NCBI RefSeq assembly: GCF_003627215.1
Contig: NZ_CP032677.1
Coordinates: forward strand, 2,547,501 to 2,611,500
Direction: 5' to 3'
Origin: Pseudomonas sp. Leaf58
GTDB lineage: Bacteria > Pseudomonadota > Gammaproteobacteria > Pseudomonadales > Pseudomonadaceae
DNA length: 64,000 nt
A program made the translations under genes and the position numbers. Below, one piece after another: positions 25,082 through 34,666 of this stretch. The first letter of the stretch is position 1. Every line of letters begins with the position of its first letter. The notes under the pieces were generated by a model, which saw only the letters and a list, made by a program, of their open reading frames with translations, was not told the origin of the DNA and made no database searches.

Positions 25082-26398
25082 ATGGTTGCCATGACCGGCG
25101 AACTGGCGCGTGAGCGCAACGCCAACCACATCGATGAACTGCTGCTGTACCGCCGCGTGGCTTGGCGCATCATGCCCCTGGCCATCATCTGCTTCCTGTT
25201 TTCCTACTTCGACCGCATCAACATCAGTTTCGCCAAGGCCCAGATGCAGCAGGAGCTGGGCCTGAGCGACGCCGCCTATGGGCTGGCCGCGAGCATGTTC
25301 TTCGTCGGCTACGTGTTGTTCGAAGTGCCCAGCAGCTTGGGCCTGAAGCGCTATGGGGCGCCGGCCTGGATCTGCCGGATCATGGTGTCCTGGGGCCTGG
25401 CGACCGCTGCCCTGGTGTTTGCCTACACCCAGTACACCCTGTACTTCCTGCGGTTTTTGATCGGCGTGATGGAGGCCGGCTTCGGCCCGGCGATCTTGTT
25501 CTACCTGGCGTGCTGGTTCCCGCGCAAGCACCTGGCGAAGATGAATGGCCTGTGGTTTCTGGCGGTGCCGCTGGCCGGTGCGGTAGGTGGCCCGGCAGCA
25601 GGCTTTTTGCTGGGCACCCTGGACGGCGTGCTGGGCCTGGCCGGCTGGCACTGGCTGTTCCTGATGTCCGGTTTGCCCTGCGTGGTGCTAGGTGTACTGG
25701 TGCTGTACAAGCTCGACCGCGATATCGAAGCGGCAAAATGGCTGAGCCGCGAAGAGAAGGACCTGCTGATGGAAAACCTGGCCCAGGACAAGCGCACGGA
25801 AAAGCCCATCCTCGGTTCGCTCTGGCGGGTGCTGCTGACCCGGGAAGTGGCGATCATGGCGTTCATCTACTACGTGGTCAAAACCGCGTCCTACGGCCTC
25901 AACTTCTGGATGCCACACCTGATCAAGTCCTCGGGGGTGCAGGACATGCTCTGGGTCGGCGTACTGTCGGCATTGCCTTACGCAGTGGCCTGCATCGGCA
26001 TGGTGTTGCTGACCCGTCGCTCCGACCGCACTGGTGAGCGCAAGCGTTACCTGGTGTATTGCCTGCTCGCGTCTGCCGTGGGCTACCTGCTGGCGTGCCT
26101 GTTGTCCGACTCGTCGGTGGCGATGATGGCCGCACTGGTGCTGGCTACCGCCGGTACCTTCATCGCCATCCCGATCTTTTGGACCATCCCGCAGTCGACC
26201 TTCTCGGGCCTGGCGATTGCCACCGGCACCGCCGCGATCAACTCGGTGGGGCAACTGAGCGGCATCGTCGCACCGGTGATGGTGGGCAAGATCAACGATG
26301 TCACTGGCAGTACCTACATGGGCATGCTCGCCATTGCACCGCTGATCCTGATCGCTTGCCTGGTGGTGATGCGCTACGTGCGCAACCCCCGAAGCTGA
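25082..26398 (+). CDS. MFS transporter, anion:cation symporter (ACS) type
   Basis: 438-aa inner-membrane transporter with twelve predicted segments. It has the ACS-family signature FSYFDRINISFAKAQMQQEL in segment 1 and the VLFEVPSSLGLKRYG loop after segment 2. ACS members import organic acid anions such as tartrate, phthalate and glucarate, fitting uptake of the acid handled by the upstream enzymes. ATG at 25082 follows AATGGAGATCTACC. Same operon as the lyase and CoA-transferase (67-bp gap). Confidence 0.92.
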   Translation: MVAMTGELARERNANHIDELLLYRRVAWRIMPLAIICFLFSYFDRINISFAKAQMQQELGLSDAAYGLAASMFFVGYVLFEVPSSLGLKRYGAPAWICRIMVSWGLATAALVFAYTQYTLYFLRFLIGVMEAGFGPAILFYLACWFPRKHLAKMNGLWFLAVPLAGAVGGPAAGFLLGTLDGVLGLAGWHWLFLMSGLPCVVLGVLVLYKLDRDIEAAKWLSREEKDLLMENLAQDKRTEKPILGSLWRVLLTREVAIMAFIYYVVKTASYGLNFWMPHLIKSSGVQDMLWVGVLSALPYAVACIGMVLLTRRSDRTGERKRYLVYCLLASAVGYLLACLLSDSSVAMMAALVLATAGTFIAIPIFWTIPQSTFSGLAIATGTAAINSVGQLSGIVAPVMVGKINDVTGSTYMGMLAIAPLILIACLVVMRYVRNPRS

Positions 26399-26441
26399 TT
26401 GGCGCCGAGTCTACGAACAACAACAAGAACAAGGCACACCC

Positions 26442-27725
26442 ATGATCATTGTCCACTCCCGGCGAGCAGCGCTAATGCTCGCGGCGCTTTGCTGCGCCTG
26501 CCAGGTTGCCCAGGCCAGTTTTATCGAGGGCGGTAAAGGCAGCCTGGAACTGCGCAATTTCTACTTCGACCGCGACTTTCACGGCGACAGCGCCACGCAA
26601 TCCCGGCGCGGCGAATGGGCCCAGGGCTTCATGTTGCGCTTGCAGTCTGGTTACACCGAGGGCGTGGTCGGCTTCGGCCTCGACGCAGCCGGTATGCTGG
26701 GGCTCAAGCTCGACTCCTCGCCCGAGCGCAGCGGCACCGGCCTGCTGCCCCGTGGTGCCGATAAACGCGCGGCCGATGACTACGCCAAGGCCGTGGCAAC
26801 CCTCAAGGCCAGGCTGGCGCAGAGCGAGCTGAGAGTCGGTGGCCTGAGCCCGCAGCTGCCATTGCTGGCGTCCAACAACAGCCGGCTGTTCCCCCAGTGG
26901 TTCAACGGTGCGCAACTGGTCAGCAAGGACCTGGATCGGTTTACCTTCACCTTGCTACAGGTGGATGCCACCAAGCTGCGTGATTCCACCGACTATGAGG
27001 ACCTGACGGCCATGGCGCAGCAAGGCGCCTACTCGGCAACGGTCACCAGTGACCGGCTGTACTATGCCGGGGTCGATTACCAGCCGTTGGCCAACCTGAC
27101 GTTGAGCTTGCACACCAGCGAACTCGAGGACCTGTTTCACCGCGACTTTGCCGGGTTCAAGTTCAAGGCCGGCCTGGGGGCCGGGGAGGTGTTCAGCGAG
27201 TGGCGCTGGTTCAATGCACGTGAGCAGGGCCGGGCGTTGCTGGGCGAGGTCGACAACCAGACACTCAGTACCCATGTAGGCTACAGCGTTCAGGGCCATA
27301 CATTCAGCGGCGGTTATCAGAAAGGCCACGGCGATACGGCATATGCTTACGTGGGTGGCACTGATACCTACCTGTTCAGTGAACAGCAGGTCAGCACGTT
27401 CGCCTTGGCCAAGGAAAGGGCCTGGATGCTGCGCTATGACTACAACTTCGCCGCGCTGGGCCTCCCGGGGCTCACCTTCAACGTGCGCTATGTGAAGGGC
27501 GACCAGGTGGACCCGCAGCGCATAGCCAGTGCCAAGGGCAGGGCGCTGGCCGCTCAGGGTGGGGAAGGGCAGGAGTGGGAGCGGACCACGGATATCAGCT
27601 ACGTGGTGCAATCGGGGCCATTGAGGAATGTGTCGCTGCGTTGGCGCAATGCGAGCATGCGTTCGAACTTTGCCGATGCGGCCGATGAAAACCGGGTGAT
27701 CGTGGGGTACACGTTCGAATTCTGA
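26442..27725 (+). CDS. OprD-family outer-membrane porin
   Basis: 427-aa substrate-specific porin of the OprD family with a signal peptide ending near CQVAQA. The mature start SFIEGGKGSLELRNFYFDRD and the segments VGGLSPQLPLLASNNSRLFPQ and GYSVQGHTFSGGYQKGHGDT are family hallmarks. The C-terminal strand ends in F (VGYTFEF), as expected for BAM recognition. OprD porins typically admit carboxylates or basic amino acids and are often encoded beside their pathway. Here it completes an outer membrane-to-enzyme route for the operon. The gap upstream is 43 bp. Confidence 0.94.
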   Translation: MIIVHSRRAALMLAALCCACQVAQASFIEGGKGSLELRNFYFDRDFHGDSATQSRRGEWAQGFMLRLQSGYTEGVVGFGLDAAGMLGLKLDSSPERSGTGLLPRGADKRAADDYAKAVATLKARLAQSELRVGGLSPQLPLLASNNSRLFPQWFNGAQLVSKDLDRFTFTLLQVDATKLRDSTDYEDLTAMAQQGAYSATVTSDRLYYAGVDYQPLANLTLSLHTSELEDLFHRDFAGFKFKAGLGAGEVFSEWRWFNAREQGRALLGEVDNQTLSTHVGYSVQGHTFSGGYQKGHGDTAYAYVGGTDTYLFSEQQVSTFALAKERAWMLRYDYNFAALGLPGLTFNVRYVKGDQVDPQRIASAKGRALAAQGGEGQEWERTTDISYVVQSGPLRNVSLRWRNASMRSNFADAADENRVIVGYTFEF

Positions 27726-27741
27726 TGCTTACCCGATTTTT

Positions 27742-27776
27742 TGTGGGAGCGGCCTTGTGTCGCGAGCGGGCCGCAC
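27742..27776. repeat. REP-type palindrome between oprD-type porin and DUF6708 genes
   Basis: TGTGGGAGCGGCC, a variable loop containing TCGCGAGC, and GGCCGC form a stem (27749-27754 with 27769-27774). It lies in the short convergent gap, where it may act as a bidirectional transcription barrier. Confidence 0.6.
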
Positions 27777-28916
27777 CTACATGGGCGGCGAATTTTTCGA
27801 TTTGGGCGTATGCGGTTTACGTGGTTTTTTTTCTGGCCGCTTACCGGGCTTGAGCTGCCAGCGGTCGGCGTTGGCGAGCAGGCGATCCTGAATGGCTGGT
27901 GGGTAGTCGCTCAGGGTTGTCACGGGCGGGACGGGTTTACCGGGCATGCCGGCCTCGCGGATCACCTTCGGCCAGCGTGGCCGCCAGCACAGCAGCAGGC
28001 TGAGCCAGTGGCCGATGCCGACGATGACGAAGGCGGGCCAGACCAGGAGCAGCGCGACCTTGAACAGCCAGCTGCTTTTGCGGAAGAAACGGCCGAGGCC
28101 CTCGAATTGGGCACTGAATGCCTGGATGGGCGAGGGCAGCTGGGTGCTCAGGCGGGGGCGGGGCACCGCGTCTGGACCTTCTTCCATGTAGCGGCGGATG
28201 AACTCCCACTCGTCACGCAATTCGCTGCCGCCTTGGCCCTGCTTGCCGAGTAGGGCCATTTCCATGTGCGGGAGGCCGGTGCGGCTGGGGTGCCAGACTA
28301 GGCCAAGCCTCACGCCGAGGCTGAGAGCGTCATCTTCTGGGTAAAGAGCCGTGCTCCCGGTGGTTTTCCATGGAAATGTCACGATGCCGCCGCAACTGCT
28401 AGGCCGATGTAGATGAACTTGCTGGGTTTTTCGGTTGAAACGGATGAGCAGATGACGGGTGGTAAGCATCTCTAGTCGCGTAAACTGCAGCCCGTATTTT
28501 AGATAAAAATAAATGATTGCGCCGTCCATTGTGGACATCAGCATAGTTATTATGATGTTGATGAGAGAGGTTGTGTAAGATGAGAAAAAATCAAGGTAAA
28601 GAGAGCCTAGAGTTATTGTGGCTCCGGTATATAGGATCGGGCCTAGTCCTCCCAGTGTCATGATTGTAATTAGCCCGCGTTTTTCCTCTGAGCCCCCGCA
28701 GCGTAGTTCCAGGAAAGTATCATTGAAGGCAAAAACATGCCCGTGTGCGCGAGGTTGTTCACTGACCCGTCGGAAATGTATTTCTTCTTCCAAATCGCTT
28801 TGATAAAAATCCTGCGTCGCGCATCTCTCTACTGGCGTCATCTTTATTTCATACGCATTTCGTGCCGTTTCTGACTCGATTGCCATCTGCCAGAATCCCC
28901 ATTCTATCAGATACAT
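27777..28916 (-). CDS. DUF6708-like membrane protein, probable partner/immunity of the VasX-like effector
   Basis: 379-aa protein. It has a soluble N-terminus, two hydrophobic segments around residues 80-130 (MTLGGLGPILYTGATITLG and INIIITMLMSTM) and a further membrane segment pair near 285-310. The tail is basic and low-complexity (KKPRKPHTPKSKNSPP). It resembles DUF6708 proteins found beside VasX-type T6SS effectors; the family assignment is from memory. Its ATG overlaps the effector stop (TAATG), which strongly suggests coupled synthesis, as for an immunity protein. The 5' half is markedly AT-richer than the 3' half. Confidence 0.75.
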   Translation of the reverse strand: MYLIEWGFWQMAIESETARNAYEIKMTPVERCATQDFYQSDLEEEIHFRRVSEQPRAHGHVFAFNDTFLELRCGGSEEKRGLITIMTLGGLGPILYTGATITLGSLYLDFFSSYTTSLINIIITMLMSTMDGAIIYFYLKYGLQFTRLEMLTTRHLLIRFNRKTQQVHLHRPSSCGGIVTFPWKTTGSTALYPEDDALSLGVRLGLVWHPSRTGLPHMEMALLGKQGQGGSELRDEWEFIRRYMEEGPDAVPRPRLSTQLPSPIQAFSAQFEGLGRFFRKSSWLFKVALLLVWPAFVIVGIGHWLSLLLCWRPRWPKVIREAGMPGKPVPPVTTLSDYPPAIQDRLLANADRWQLKPGKRPEKKPRKPHTPKSKNSPPM

Positions 28917-31585
28917 TATATGACCTCTCTGAAAGCTGAGTGAAGATATTTTAACTCTTCGTGCTCTTCATAGAGTTTTGAAGTCTTTCCTATGCGGAAG
29001 CAGCTGCGTTTACACCATTTTTCCAATGAGTCGTCTTCAAGTAGATAAATTACAACCGTCAGGGCGAGGCTGACCCAAAAAGCTCCGAGTACTAAACGTG
29101 AGAGTAAGAGCCGAGCAGCGTTTGTCCCTAGCTTTTTTGCGAGCGTCCCCATGGAGGTGGCTAACATTCTTCCAAATTTAGTCTTAGCGTTATGAGATAG
29201 AGAGTCGAAAACGGTCTTTGCGATTGCTATAGCTGTTCCAGCTTCTGCTAATCCAAGTACTATTGTTGCCGTCCCTCGAATACGATAGGCGTTGGCCAGA
29301 CTGTTTGTTCGAACCCTCGATTCTTTGCCCTGTGCTTCACGAAAATACCTATCTGCATCCGCATAGTCCCACCACGCGAAAATCAGCCCCCCCATACCCG
29401 CCAAGCTCGCTCCCCAGAGCTTTAACCTCCCCACAGTCGCTGCTGCTCCTCGCCCCGTTACACTATTCGTCCCGTATCGTGTTACCACCTGATCCACATA
29501 ACTGGCTCCTATTTCAAAACCAGCCGCAGCCGTAGTCATGGCAGCTGCCATGAGTTCGGTCTTCACCCGCGCGTCGCTATCAGGCAGCTCCCTTGCCTTG
29601 AAGGCCATCAGCATTCCTTCAAGCAGGCAGACCACGCCGGCGGCGCGTACCTTATAGAAGTCACTTTTGTTGCTGTCGGCCTGCATCAACCCTTCAGCCC
29701 AAGCCTGATCCAGATACCGTGATACTTGGCCAGCGCTTCGCTGTGGGTTTAAAACCTGCCCGTTGCGGGCGGCATCACCCAGACGTACATCGACCGCTGC
29801 TTCGTGTACCGAAGCAAACAGTGTCAGGCGCAAACCCTGGTGCAGGGCGCGGTCCACATTGTTGGGCGCTCCGGTACGCAGCACCTGCCGGCTGAGCGCT
29901 ACGTACCAGGCATACAAGCCGATGCTGGCGGTGCTGTTTGCCTTTTGCAGTTCTTCGTAGAGTGCGTTGATGCGGCCGAAGGCATTGGCGGCAGCGTGCG
30001 CGCGCTTGGCAAGGCCTTCGGCCAGCGTGAAGTCGAATGCTGAAGGCGGTTCGGCCTTGGCCGCCTGCAGAAGCGCCGCAAGCGCTTCACGAAGGTCTTC
30101 CTGGTTGTACGTGATGCCGCGCATCGCCAGGTTGCCCCGGTCTGCCACGTCACTGCGCCACCAGTGGTCCCACACGCTCGTGCCCCATTCACTGAGCTCC
30201 ATGCCGATGACGCACTGGCCGGTCTGTTCGGCAAAGGCCAGGCCGTTGATCAGGTCGGCATTGTCATAACGGTCCAAGGCCTGCAGCAGCCGCTCGCTGA
30301 TTAGCCAGCGAGCATGATCCTTGGCCCGATCTTCCGCGGCCTGCTGGGCCTGCTGCATGGCCTGTTCGAAACTCTCAAGCTGGTCGCGCATGGCCTGTCG
30401 GTCGACCAGGTGCCCGTATTTCTGGTCGAATTTTTTGCTGAACTCGCCGGCATCCTGGCGGGCCTGGACCCTGGCGCGGACCCCGCGCTCGAACTGCGCG
30501 AGATGAGGTTTCATCCGCTCGTCATGCGCATCAGCCTGTTGCCTGGCCCGTTCGGAAAAAGCGTAGATTTCCGGATGCGTGTACGGTTGGTTGCGAACGG
30601 TCTCGGCCATGACCTCGCGCTTGACGATTCGGTCGGCCAGCATCTGTGGGTAGAGCTTTTCGATTTCCAGGAACGATTGCGCGACCAGCAACCTGCGTTC
30701 GTTGTCCACGGCAGGCTCTACGGTGCGTTGTAGCCACTTCACCTTTACGTCGTCGACTGCCGCGTTGCGCCAGGCGTTGAGCTCCTGGGTGATACCGATG
30801 GCGTCTTCGATGACGATGGCGGCACCGCGGGGTTTGGTTTGATTCACCAGTGGCGCCAAGGCTTGCCGTGACGCGTGCGGTGAGACGATTTGGTCGCTAT
30901 TGAACGGTTGCAGGTCCAGCAGCGCTTGCAGGTCTGAATCGTCCTGGGCCTTGAAGTCGGCGACCCAGCCCAGTTGATCGTGCTTCAGCACATGAGGCTG
31001 TGGTGGCGCCTCGGAAGGTTGGATGAAGCGAGCGATATCGATGGCCGGCAGGCTGCTGCGGTACTCGTCCTCAAGCAGGCGATAGTTGTCGAGCATGCGC
31101 GGTGTGAGCGGGGAAGGGCTGTATAACGGTCGCAGCTCTTGGATGTCATCCAGGTCATAAAGGCTGATGGTCCAACCAAAACCCCGCATGATTTCGTCCA
31201 GGTTGCCTGCACTGGGGGCCGGTTCCCACGGGGCGTCGGCGCTGATGTACAGCAGCGAGCCGTTGGGTGCCACGCGGTACTGGCTATGCCATTCGTAGGC
31301 CGCTGCGCTGTGGCGTTTGATCAGCAGGTAGAGAAACCCTTCGCGCAACGGGCGGATGGCGTAACTGGAGTGGGTAAGCTCGCCGACCTCCTGGAAGGGG
31401 TTGAGGTAGCCTGGCAACTTGGGCAGGCGAGCACGTTGCGCCGGGTTGCCACCGACGGCGGCGTAGCGCAGGGGCAGCAGTTCGAAGCGGCGGGTGCAGT
31501 CGGCCACGGGGCTGTTGCGCAAAGCCGGGCGGTAGCCGGTGGTTATGCGTCTGCACAGTTCTAGGGTTTCGGTGAGCGAGTCCAT
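28916..31585 (-). CDS. VasX-like type VI secretion effector (putative pore-forming toxin)
   Basis: 889-aa protein. The N-terminal region matches the toxin VasX N-terminal type (FELLPLRYAAVGG, SYAIRPLREGFLYLLIKR, WTISLYDLDDIQ). The centre is helical and charged. The C-terminal part, about residues 680-870, holds several hydrophobic segments (VVCLLEGMLMAFKARE, LKLWGASLAGMGGLIFAWW, LVLGAFWVSLALTVVIYLL), as in colicin-like pore formers. The start at 31585 (MDSLTETLEL) lies 10 bp after the DUF4123 stop. The DNA coding for the last 250 residues is clearly AT-richer than the rest, suggesting exchange of the toxic domain together with the downstream partner gene. Delivery by the upstream VgrG and DUF4123 adaptor is inferred. 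Confidence 0.82.
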   Translation of the reverse strand: MDSLTETLELCRRITTGYRPALRNSPVADCTRRFELLPLRYAAVGGNPAQRARLPKLPGYLNPFQEVGELTHSSYAIRPLREGFLYLLIKRHSAAAYEWHSQYRVAPNGSLLYISADAPWEPAPSAGNLDEIMRGFGWTISLYDLDDIQELRPLYSPSPLTPRMLDNYRLLEDEYRSSLPAIDIARFIQPSEAPPQPHVLKHDQLGWVADFKAQDDSDLQALLDLQPFNSDQIVSPHASRQALAPLVNQTKPRGAAIVIEDAIGITQELNAWRNAAVDDVKVKWLQRTVEPAVDNERRLLVAQSFLEIEKLYPQMLADRIVKREVMAETVRNQPYTHPEIYAFSERARQQADAHDERMKPHLAQFERGVRARVQARQDAGEFSKKFDQKYGHLVDRQAMRDQLESFEQAMQQAQQAAEDRAKDHARWLISERLLQALDRYDNADLINGLAFAEQTGQCVIGMELSEWGTSVWDHWWRSDVADRGNLAMRGITYNQEDLREALAALLQAAKAEPPSAFDFTLAEGLAKRAHAAANAFGRINALYEELQKANSTASIGLYAWYVALSRQVLRTGAPNNVDRALHQGLRLTLFASVHEAAVDVRLGDAARNGQVLNPQRSAGQVSRYLDQAWAEGLMQADSNKSDFYKVRAAGVVCLLEGMLMAFKARELPDSDARVKTELMAAAMTTAAAGFEIGASYVDQVVTRYGTNSVTGRGAAATVGRLKLWGASLAGMGGLIFAWWDYADADRYFREAQGKESRVRTNSLANAYRIRGTATIVLGLAEAGTAIAIAKTVFDSLSHNAKTKFGRMLATSMGTLAKKLGTNAARLLLSRLVLGAFWVSLALTVVIYLLEDDSLEKWCKRSCFRIGKTSKLYEEHEELKYLHSAFREVI

Positions 31586-31595
31586 GTTGTATGCC

Positions 31596-32474
31596 TCAAT
31601 CCTTGTTGCGCAGGCATCGCTGCACGTTTTCGAGAAGGGATGCCCGCTGCTCGCGCGTGGCTGCGATAGCGTTTTGCCAAGCCGGTGACTGACTGAGTTG
31701 TTCACCCTCACGAGCCATCATGAGTACAAAGCTGAGGAGATCTTCCTCACGTTCCAGGCCTTGCTCGCGTGCCTGCTGCAGGTAGTACTGGATCAGGCCA
31801 AGTCGCGTGCCAGGGCAATTGGCAGACAAGGCCGGGCACGATTGTTCATCTTTGAGCAACTCGGCCAGTTGATAGCTCAGCGGGTCACCCGCCAATGCTG
31901 CCCAGCAGTCTTCGGCCAATGTGATAGGCGGGACTTGTGTGCTTTGTGGTTGGTCACCACCGGAAATTTGCAGCCACAACCTCTTGTTTGGGTGCGCTAC
32001 GGGCACCCACCAGTGGCAGACAGGGGCTAGCCACTCGCTGACCCCGGGCAGGTCGCGGTGGGTGTCGAGTACTTGCAAGGCTGCAACGGTGTGGTAGCGC
32101 AGCAGGTAGGAATGCCCGTCCGCGCCAATGACAATGTTGGCATGGCTTAAGTGCTGGGCGAGTTGGGTAGGGGGCAGCGCGCTCACGATCCAGCCACATA
32201 CCGCGCCCGGTGCGCTTTGTTCGAGTTGCCATTGAAAATCATACTGGGCCGACACATCGGAGCCGGGCCGTGAGCCGAACAGCCAAGGGCCCACGGTTCG
32301 CAGGTTGCTGAACTGGGCTTGTTGCAGCAGGGGCCAACAGCGTCCCGAGTAATGCTGGGTCAGTGTTTCCCGTATTTGAGGTGACAGGTTGGCCATCTCC
32401 ACTATGGCGCTCAGGCGGTAGCGGTCGGATGCGCGCAGCGCCTCTACCACTGCTCTGACAAATGGACTGGGCAT
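31596..32474 (-). CDS. DUF4123 T6SS effector adaptor (chaperone)
   Basis: 292-aa cytoplasmic protein of the DUF4123 family, which loads specific effectors onto VgrG tips (known from TEC/Tap-type adaptors). Family-like features include the N-terminal lobe GPWLFGSRPGSD and GWIVSALPPTQLAQHL and the helical C-terminus DLLSFVLMMAREGEQL. Its ATG overlaps the vgrG stop by one base (TGATG), and the effector follows after 10 bp. The order vgrG-DUF4123-effector-partner is classic for a T6SS cargo module. Confidence 0.85.
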   Translation of the reverse strand: MPSPFVRAVVEALRASDRYRLSAIVEMANLSPQIRETLTQHYSGRCWPLLQQAQFSNLRTVGPWLFGSRPGSDVSAQYDFQWQLEQSAPGAVCGWIVSALPPTQLAQHLSHANIVIGADGHSYLLRYHTVAALQVLDTHRDLPGVSEWLAPVCHWWVPVAHPNKRLWLQISGGDQPQSTQVPPITLAEDCWAALAGDPLSYQLAELLKDEQSCPALSANCPGTRLGLIQYYLQQAREQGLEREEDLLSFVLMMAREGEQLSQSPAWQNAIAATREQRASLLENVQRCLRNKD

Positions 32475-34654
32475 CAGCTTGCTCCTTCCATGCGAATCAG
32501 GTTCTGGCCTTGCTCGATCGCTTTGAGCAAGCAACTGAGGCAAATGGGTTCGCCGGGCTCGGGTATGCCAGAGGTTGAAGTCGTGCGCTGGCTGCCGTTT
32601 GCCTGTTGACTGACTGGCCCTTTGAATGCCAGTGCCAGGCCATCCAATGTGATACCGGCGCCATCGATACGCAGCAGACCGGCCGGGCTCCTGATCGTCA
32701 GGCTTTCGCTGACCTGGATGTCATAGACCTTGGTGGTTTGCCGGATAGCCTCGCCGGTCTGCAAAGTACTGTGACCGGCCACGACCTGTTCGAGGTGGCC
32801 ACCGATTTCCACCCTGTGGTTGGCTTTGGTGATGTCCTGGCGATGGTTGCCGACCTGTTCGATGCGGTCCTGGCCAGTGATGATGGTATGGGTCCGGCCG
32901 ACGGTCAGGCTGTCATCGGTGCCGATTTCATGTACTCGGCTCTGGCCAATACTAACGGCCTCATCTCGCGCAACATCTTCCCGACGGTCCTGGCCGATCG
33001 TAATCGTCTCGTCCCTTTCGACACGTTCGGTGCGGTCGTTGCCTATTTGCGTGGTTTCGTCATGTTTGACGACGTTGTTCTGATCTCTTTCAGCGTGGAT
33101 GAAGACTTCCTGCCGGCCCAGTTCGTCCTCGAAGCGCAGTTCGTTGAAGCCATCGCCCTTGTGGGTCTGGCTCTTGAGGGTCATGCGCGTTTTGTGTTCC
33201 GGCAGATCGTACGGCGGCAGTTGATCGCCGCAGTAGGTGCGCCCGGTGATCATCGGTTGGTCTGGGTCGGCGTTGACGTACTGGATGATCACGTCCTGGC
33301 CGATGCGCGGGATGGCCATCGCGCCCCAGCTGCCGCCGGCCCAGCCCTGGGAGACGCGCACCCAGCAGGAGCTGAACTCATTGTTGGCGCTCTCGCGGTC
33401 CCAGGGGAAGCTGACCTTGACCCGCCCCCATTCGTCGCAGTAGATCTCTTCGCCAGCTGGGCCGACGACCGTGGCCATGTGCGGGCCATCGATGCGTGGC
33501 TTGTTCAAGGGCGCGGGTCGCCATTCGATCCGGCCCGGCACCAGCACGGCTTCCTGCTGGTAACGGGTGCCTTGCTCAGCGCCAGCGGCTTCCTCCTGCA
33601 AACTGGTGAACTGGATGCCTTCGTGATGCACGCTGATCGGGCGCCAATGCACATTGAGGTCTTCACGAGGGTGCTCGATAAGGGTGAAGCTCAGCCCCGG
33701 TTGCAGGCGCACATCGTCGCCTTCCACCTCGGCGATGCGGGCGTCATGGCGCAGGGCCATGAGGCGTGTGGCAGTGAACGGCACACCCACCGCATCCCGC
33801 TTGTAGCGGCCGGGGTAGTCGAAGCGCTCATAATCCCGTGACTGATGGGTGATGCTGCTGTCCGCCGCGCGGTGTTCCTGGCGGTAGGCCGGGTTGGTGA
33901 ACGTATAGTCGCGTTGCACCTGCCGCGCAGTCCGTACCTGTTCGCTGTAACGCAGGTGGCGCAGGCAGGGCCCGGCCTGATCACCGCCGCGGGTGGCGCG
34001 GTACAGCACCTGGTTGGGGTCGATGTCGTCCTCTTCGAAGAAGCCTTCATCATCGTCATCAGTCTCGATCGCCCCCCGGCTGATCTGGCCCAGCGCCAGC
34101 AGCCGGTCGGTGATGATCAGATGGTGGTGTTTCGGGGTGTGCTCGAAGCGGTAGACGAAGCCTTCTTCGCTAGCCAGGCGGGCAATGAAGTCCAAGTCGG
34201 TTTCACCAGCCTGCACGCAGAACTCGCGCACCTGATGGTTGCTGATGCTCTTGATCTCGAAACGGCTGATGCCTTGGCGCTGGAGCATCAGTTCGAGAAT
34301 TTGCGGCACGGTTTTCTGCTGGAAGATACGCCAGTTCGAACGCAGCCCAGCCCGGGCCAGCACGGGCTCGACCAAGGCGCGGTAACGGGTGCGATAAAAG
34401 CCCGTCTCGCCCTGGCTGAAGCTGCTGACCAGGCCATGCACGTAGCGCAGTGGGCGCTCGCCCCGCCAGAGGGTGAACAGCACCGGTTTGTCGAGCAACT
34501 GACCGAAGTCGACATCGTCTTCGAAACTGATCAATTCCAGCTTCAGCTGGAACGGTGAGCTGATCGCTTCGTCGAGTTCGAACGAAACCACTTCGAATTC
34601 AAGCCGGCCAGCCAGCGGCTGGAAGGTAAAGTGCAAATCGGATTGGCTAGACAT
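32474..34654 (-). CDS. vgrG: Type VI secretion system spike protein VgrG (TssI)
   Basis: 726-aa trimeric spike protein. The gp27-like N-terminus (LAGRLEFEVVSFELDEAISSPF) is followed by the region LDFIARLASEEGFVYRFEH and the gp5-like OB-fold (WGRVKVSFPWDRES, WVRVSQGWAGGSWG, IPRIGQDVIIQYVN). A repetitive beta-helix follows, with repeats around IGQDRREDVARDEAVSIGQ. It ends after a short C-terminal tail without an added enzymatic domain, so effector delivery relies on the DUF4123 adaptor downstream. It starts 12 bp after the tssL-like gene. There is no PAAR gene nearby. Confidence 0.95.
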   Translation of the reverse strand: MSSQSDLHFTFQPLAGRLEFEVVSFELDEAISSPFQLKLELISFEDDVDFGQLLDKPVLFTLWRGERPLRYVHGLVSSFSQGETGFYRTRYRALVEPVLARAGLRSNWRIFQQKTVPQILELMLQRQGISRFEIKSISNHQVREFCVQAGETDLDFIARLASEEGFVYRFEHTPKHHHLIITDRLLALGQISRGAIETDDDDEGFFEEDDIDPNQVLYRATRGGDQAGPCLRHLRYSEQVRTARQVQRDYTFTNPAYRQEHRAADSSITHQSRDYERFDYPGRYKRDAVGVPFTATRLMALRHDARIAEVEGDDVRLQPGLSFTLIEHPREDLNVHWRPISVHHEGIQFTSLQEEAAGAEQGTRYQQEAVLVPGRIEWRPAPLNKPRIDGPHMATVVGPAGEEIYCDEWGRVKVSFPWDRESANNEFSSCWVRVSQGWAGGSWGAMAIPRIGQDVIIQYVNADPDQPMITGRTYCGDQLPPYDLPEHKTRMTLKSQTHKGDGFNELRFEDELGRQEVFIHAERDQNNVVKHDETTQIGNDRTERVERDETITIGQDRREDVARDEAVSIGQSRVHEIGTDDSLTVGRTHTIITGQDRIEQVGNHRQDITKANHRVEIGGHLEQVVAGHSTLQTGEAIRQTTKVYDIQVSESLTIRSPAGLLRIDGAGITLDGLALAFKGPVSQQANGSQRTTSTSGIPEPGEPICLSCLLKAIEQGQNLIRMEGAS

Positions 34655-34666
34655 GTGGCTCCCCTG

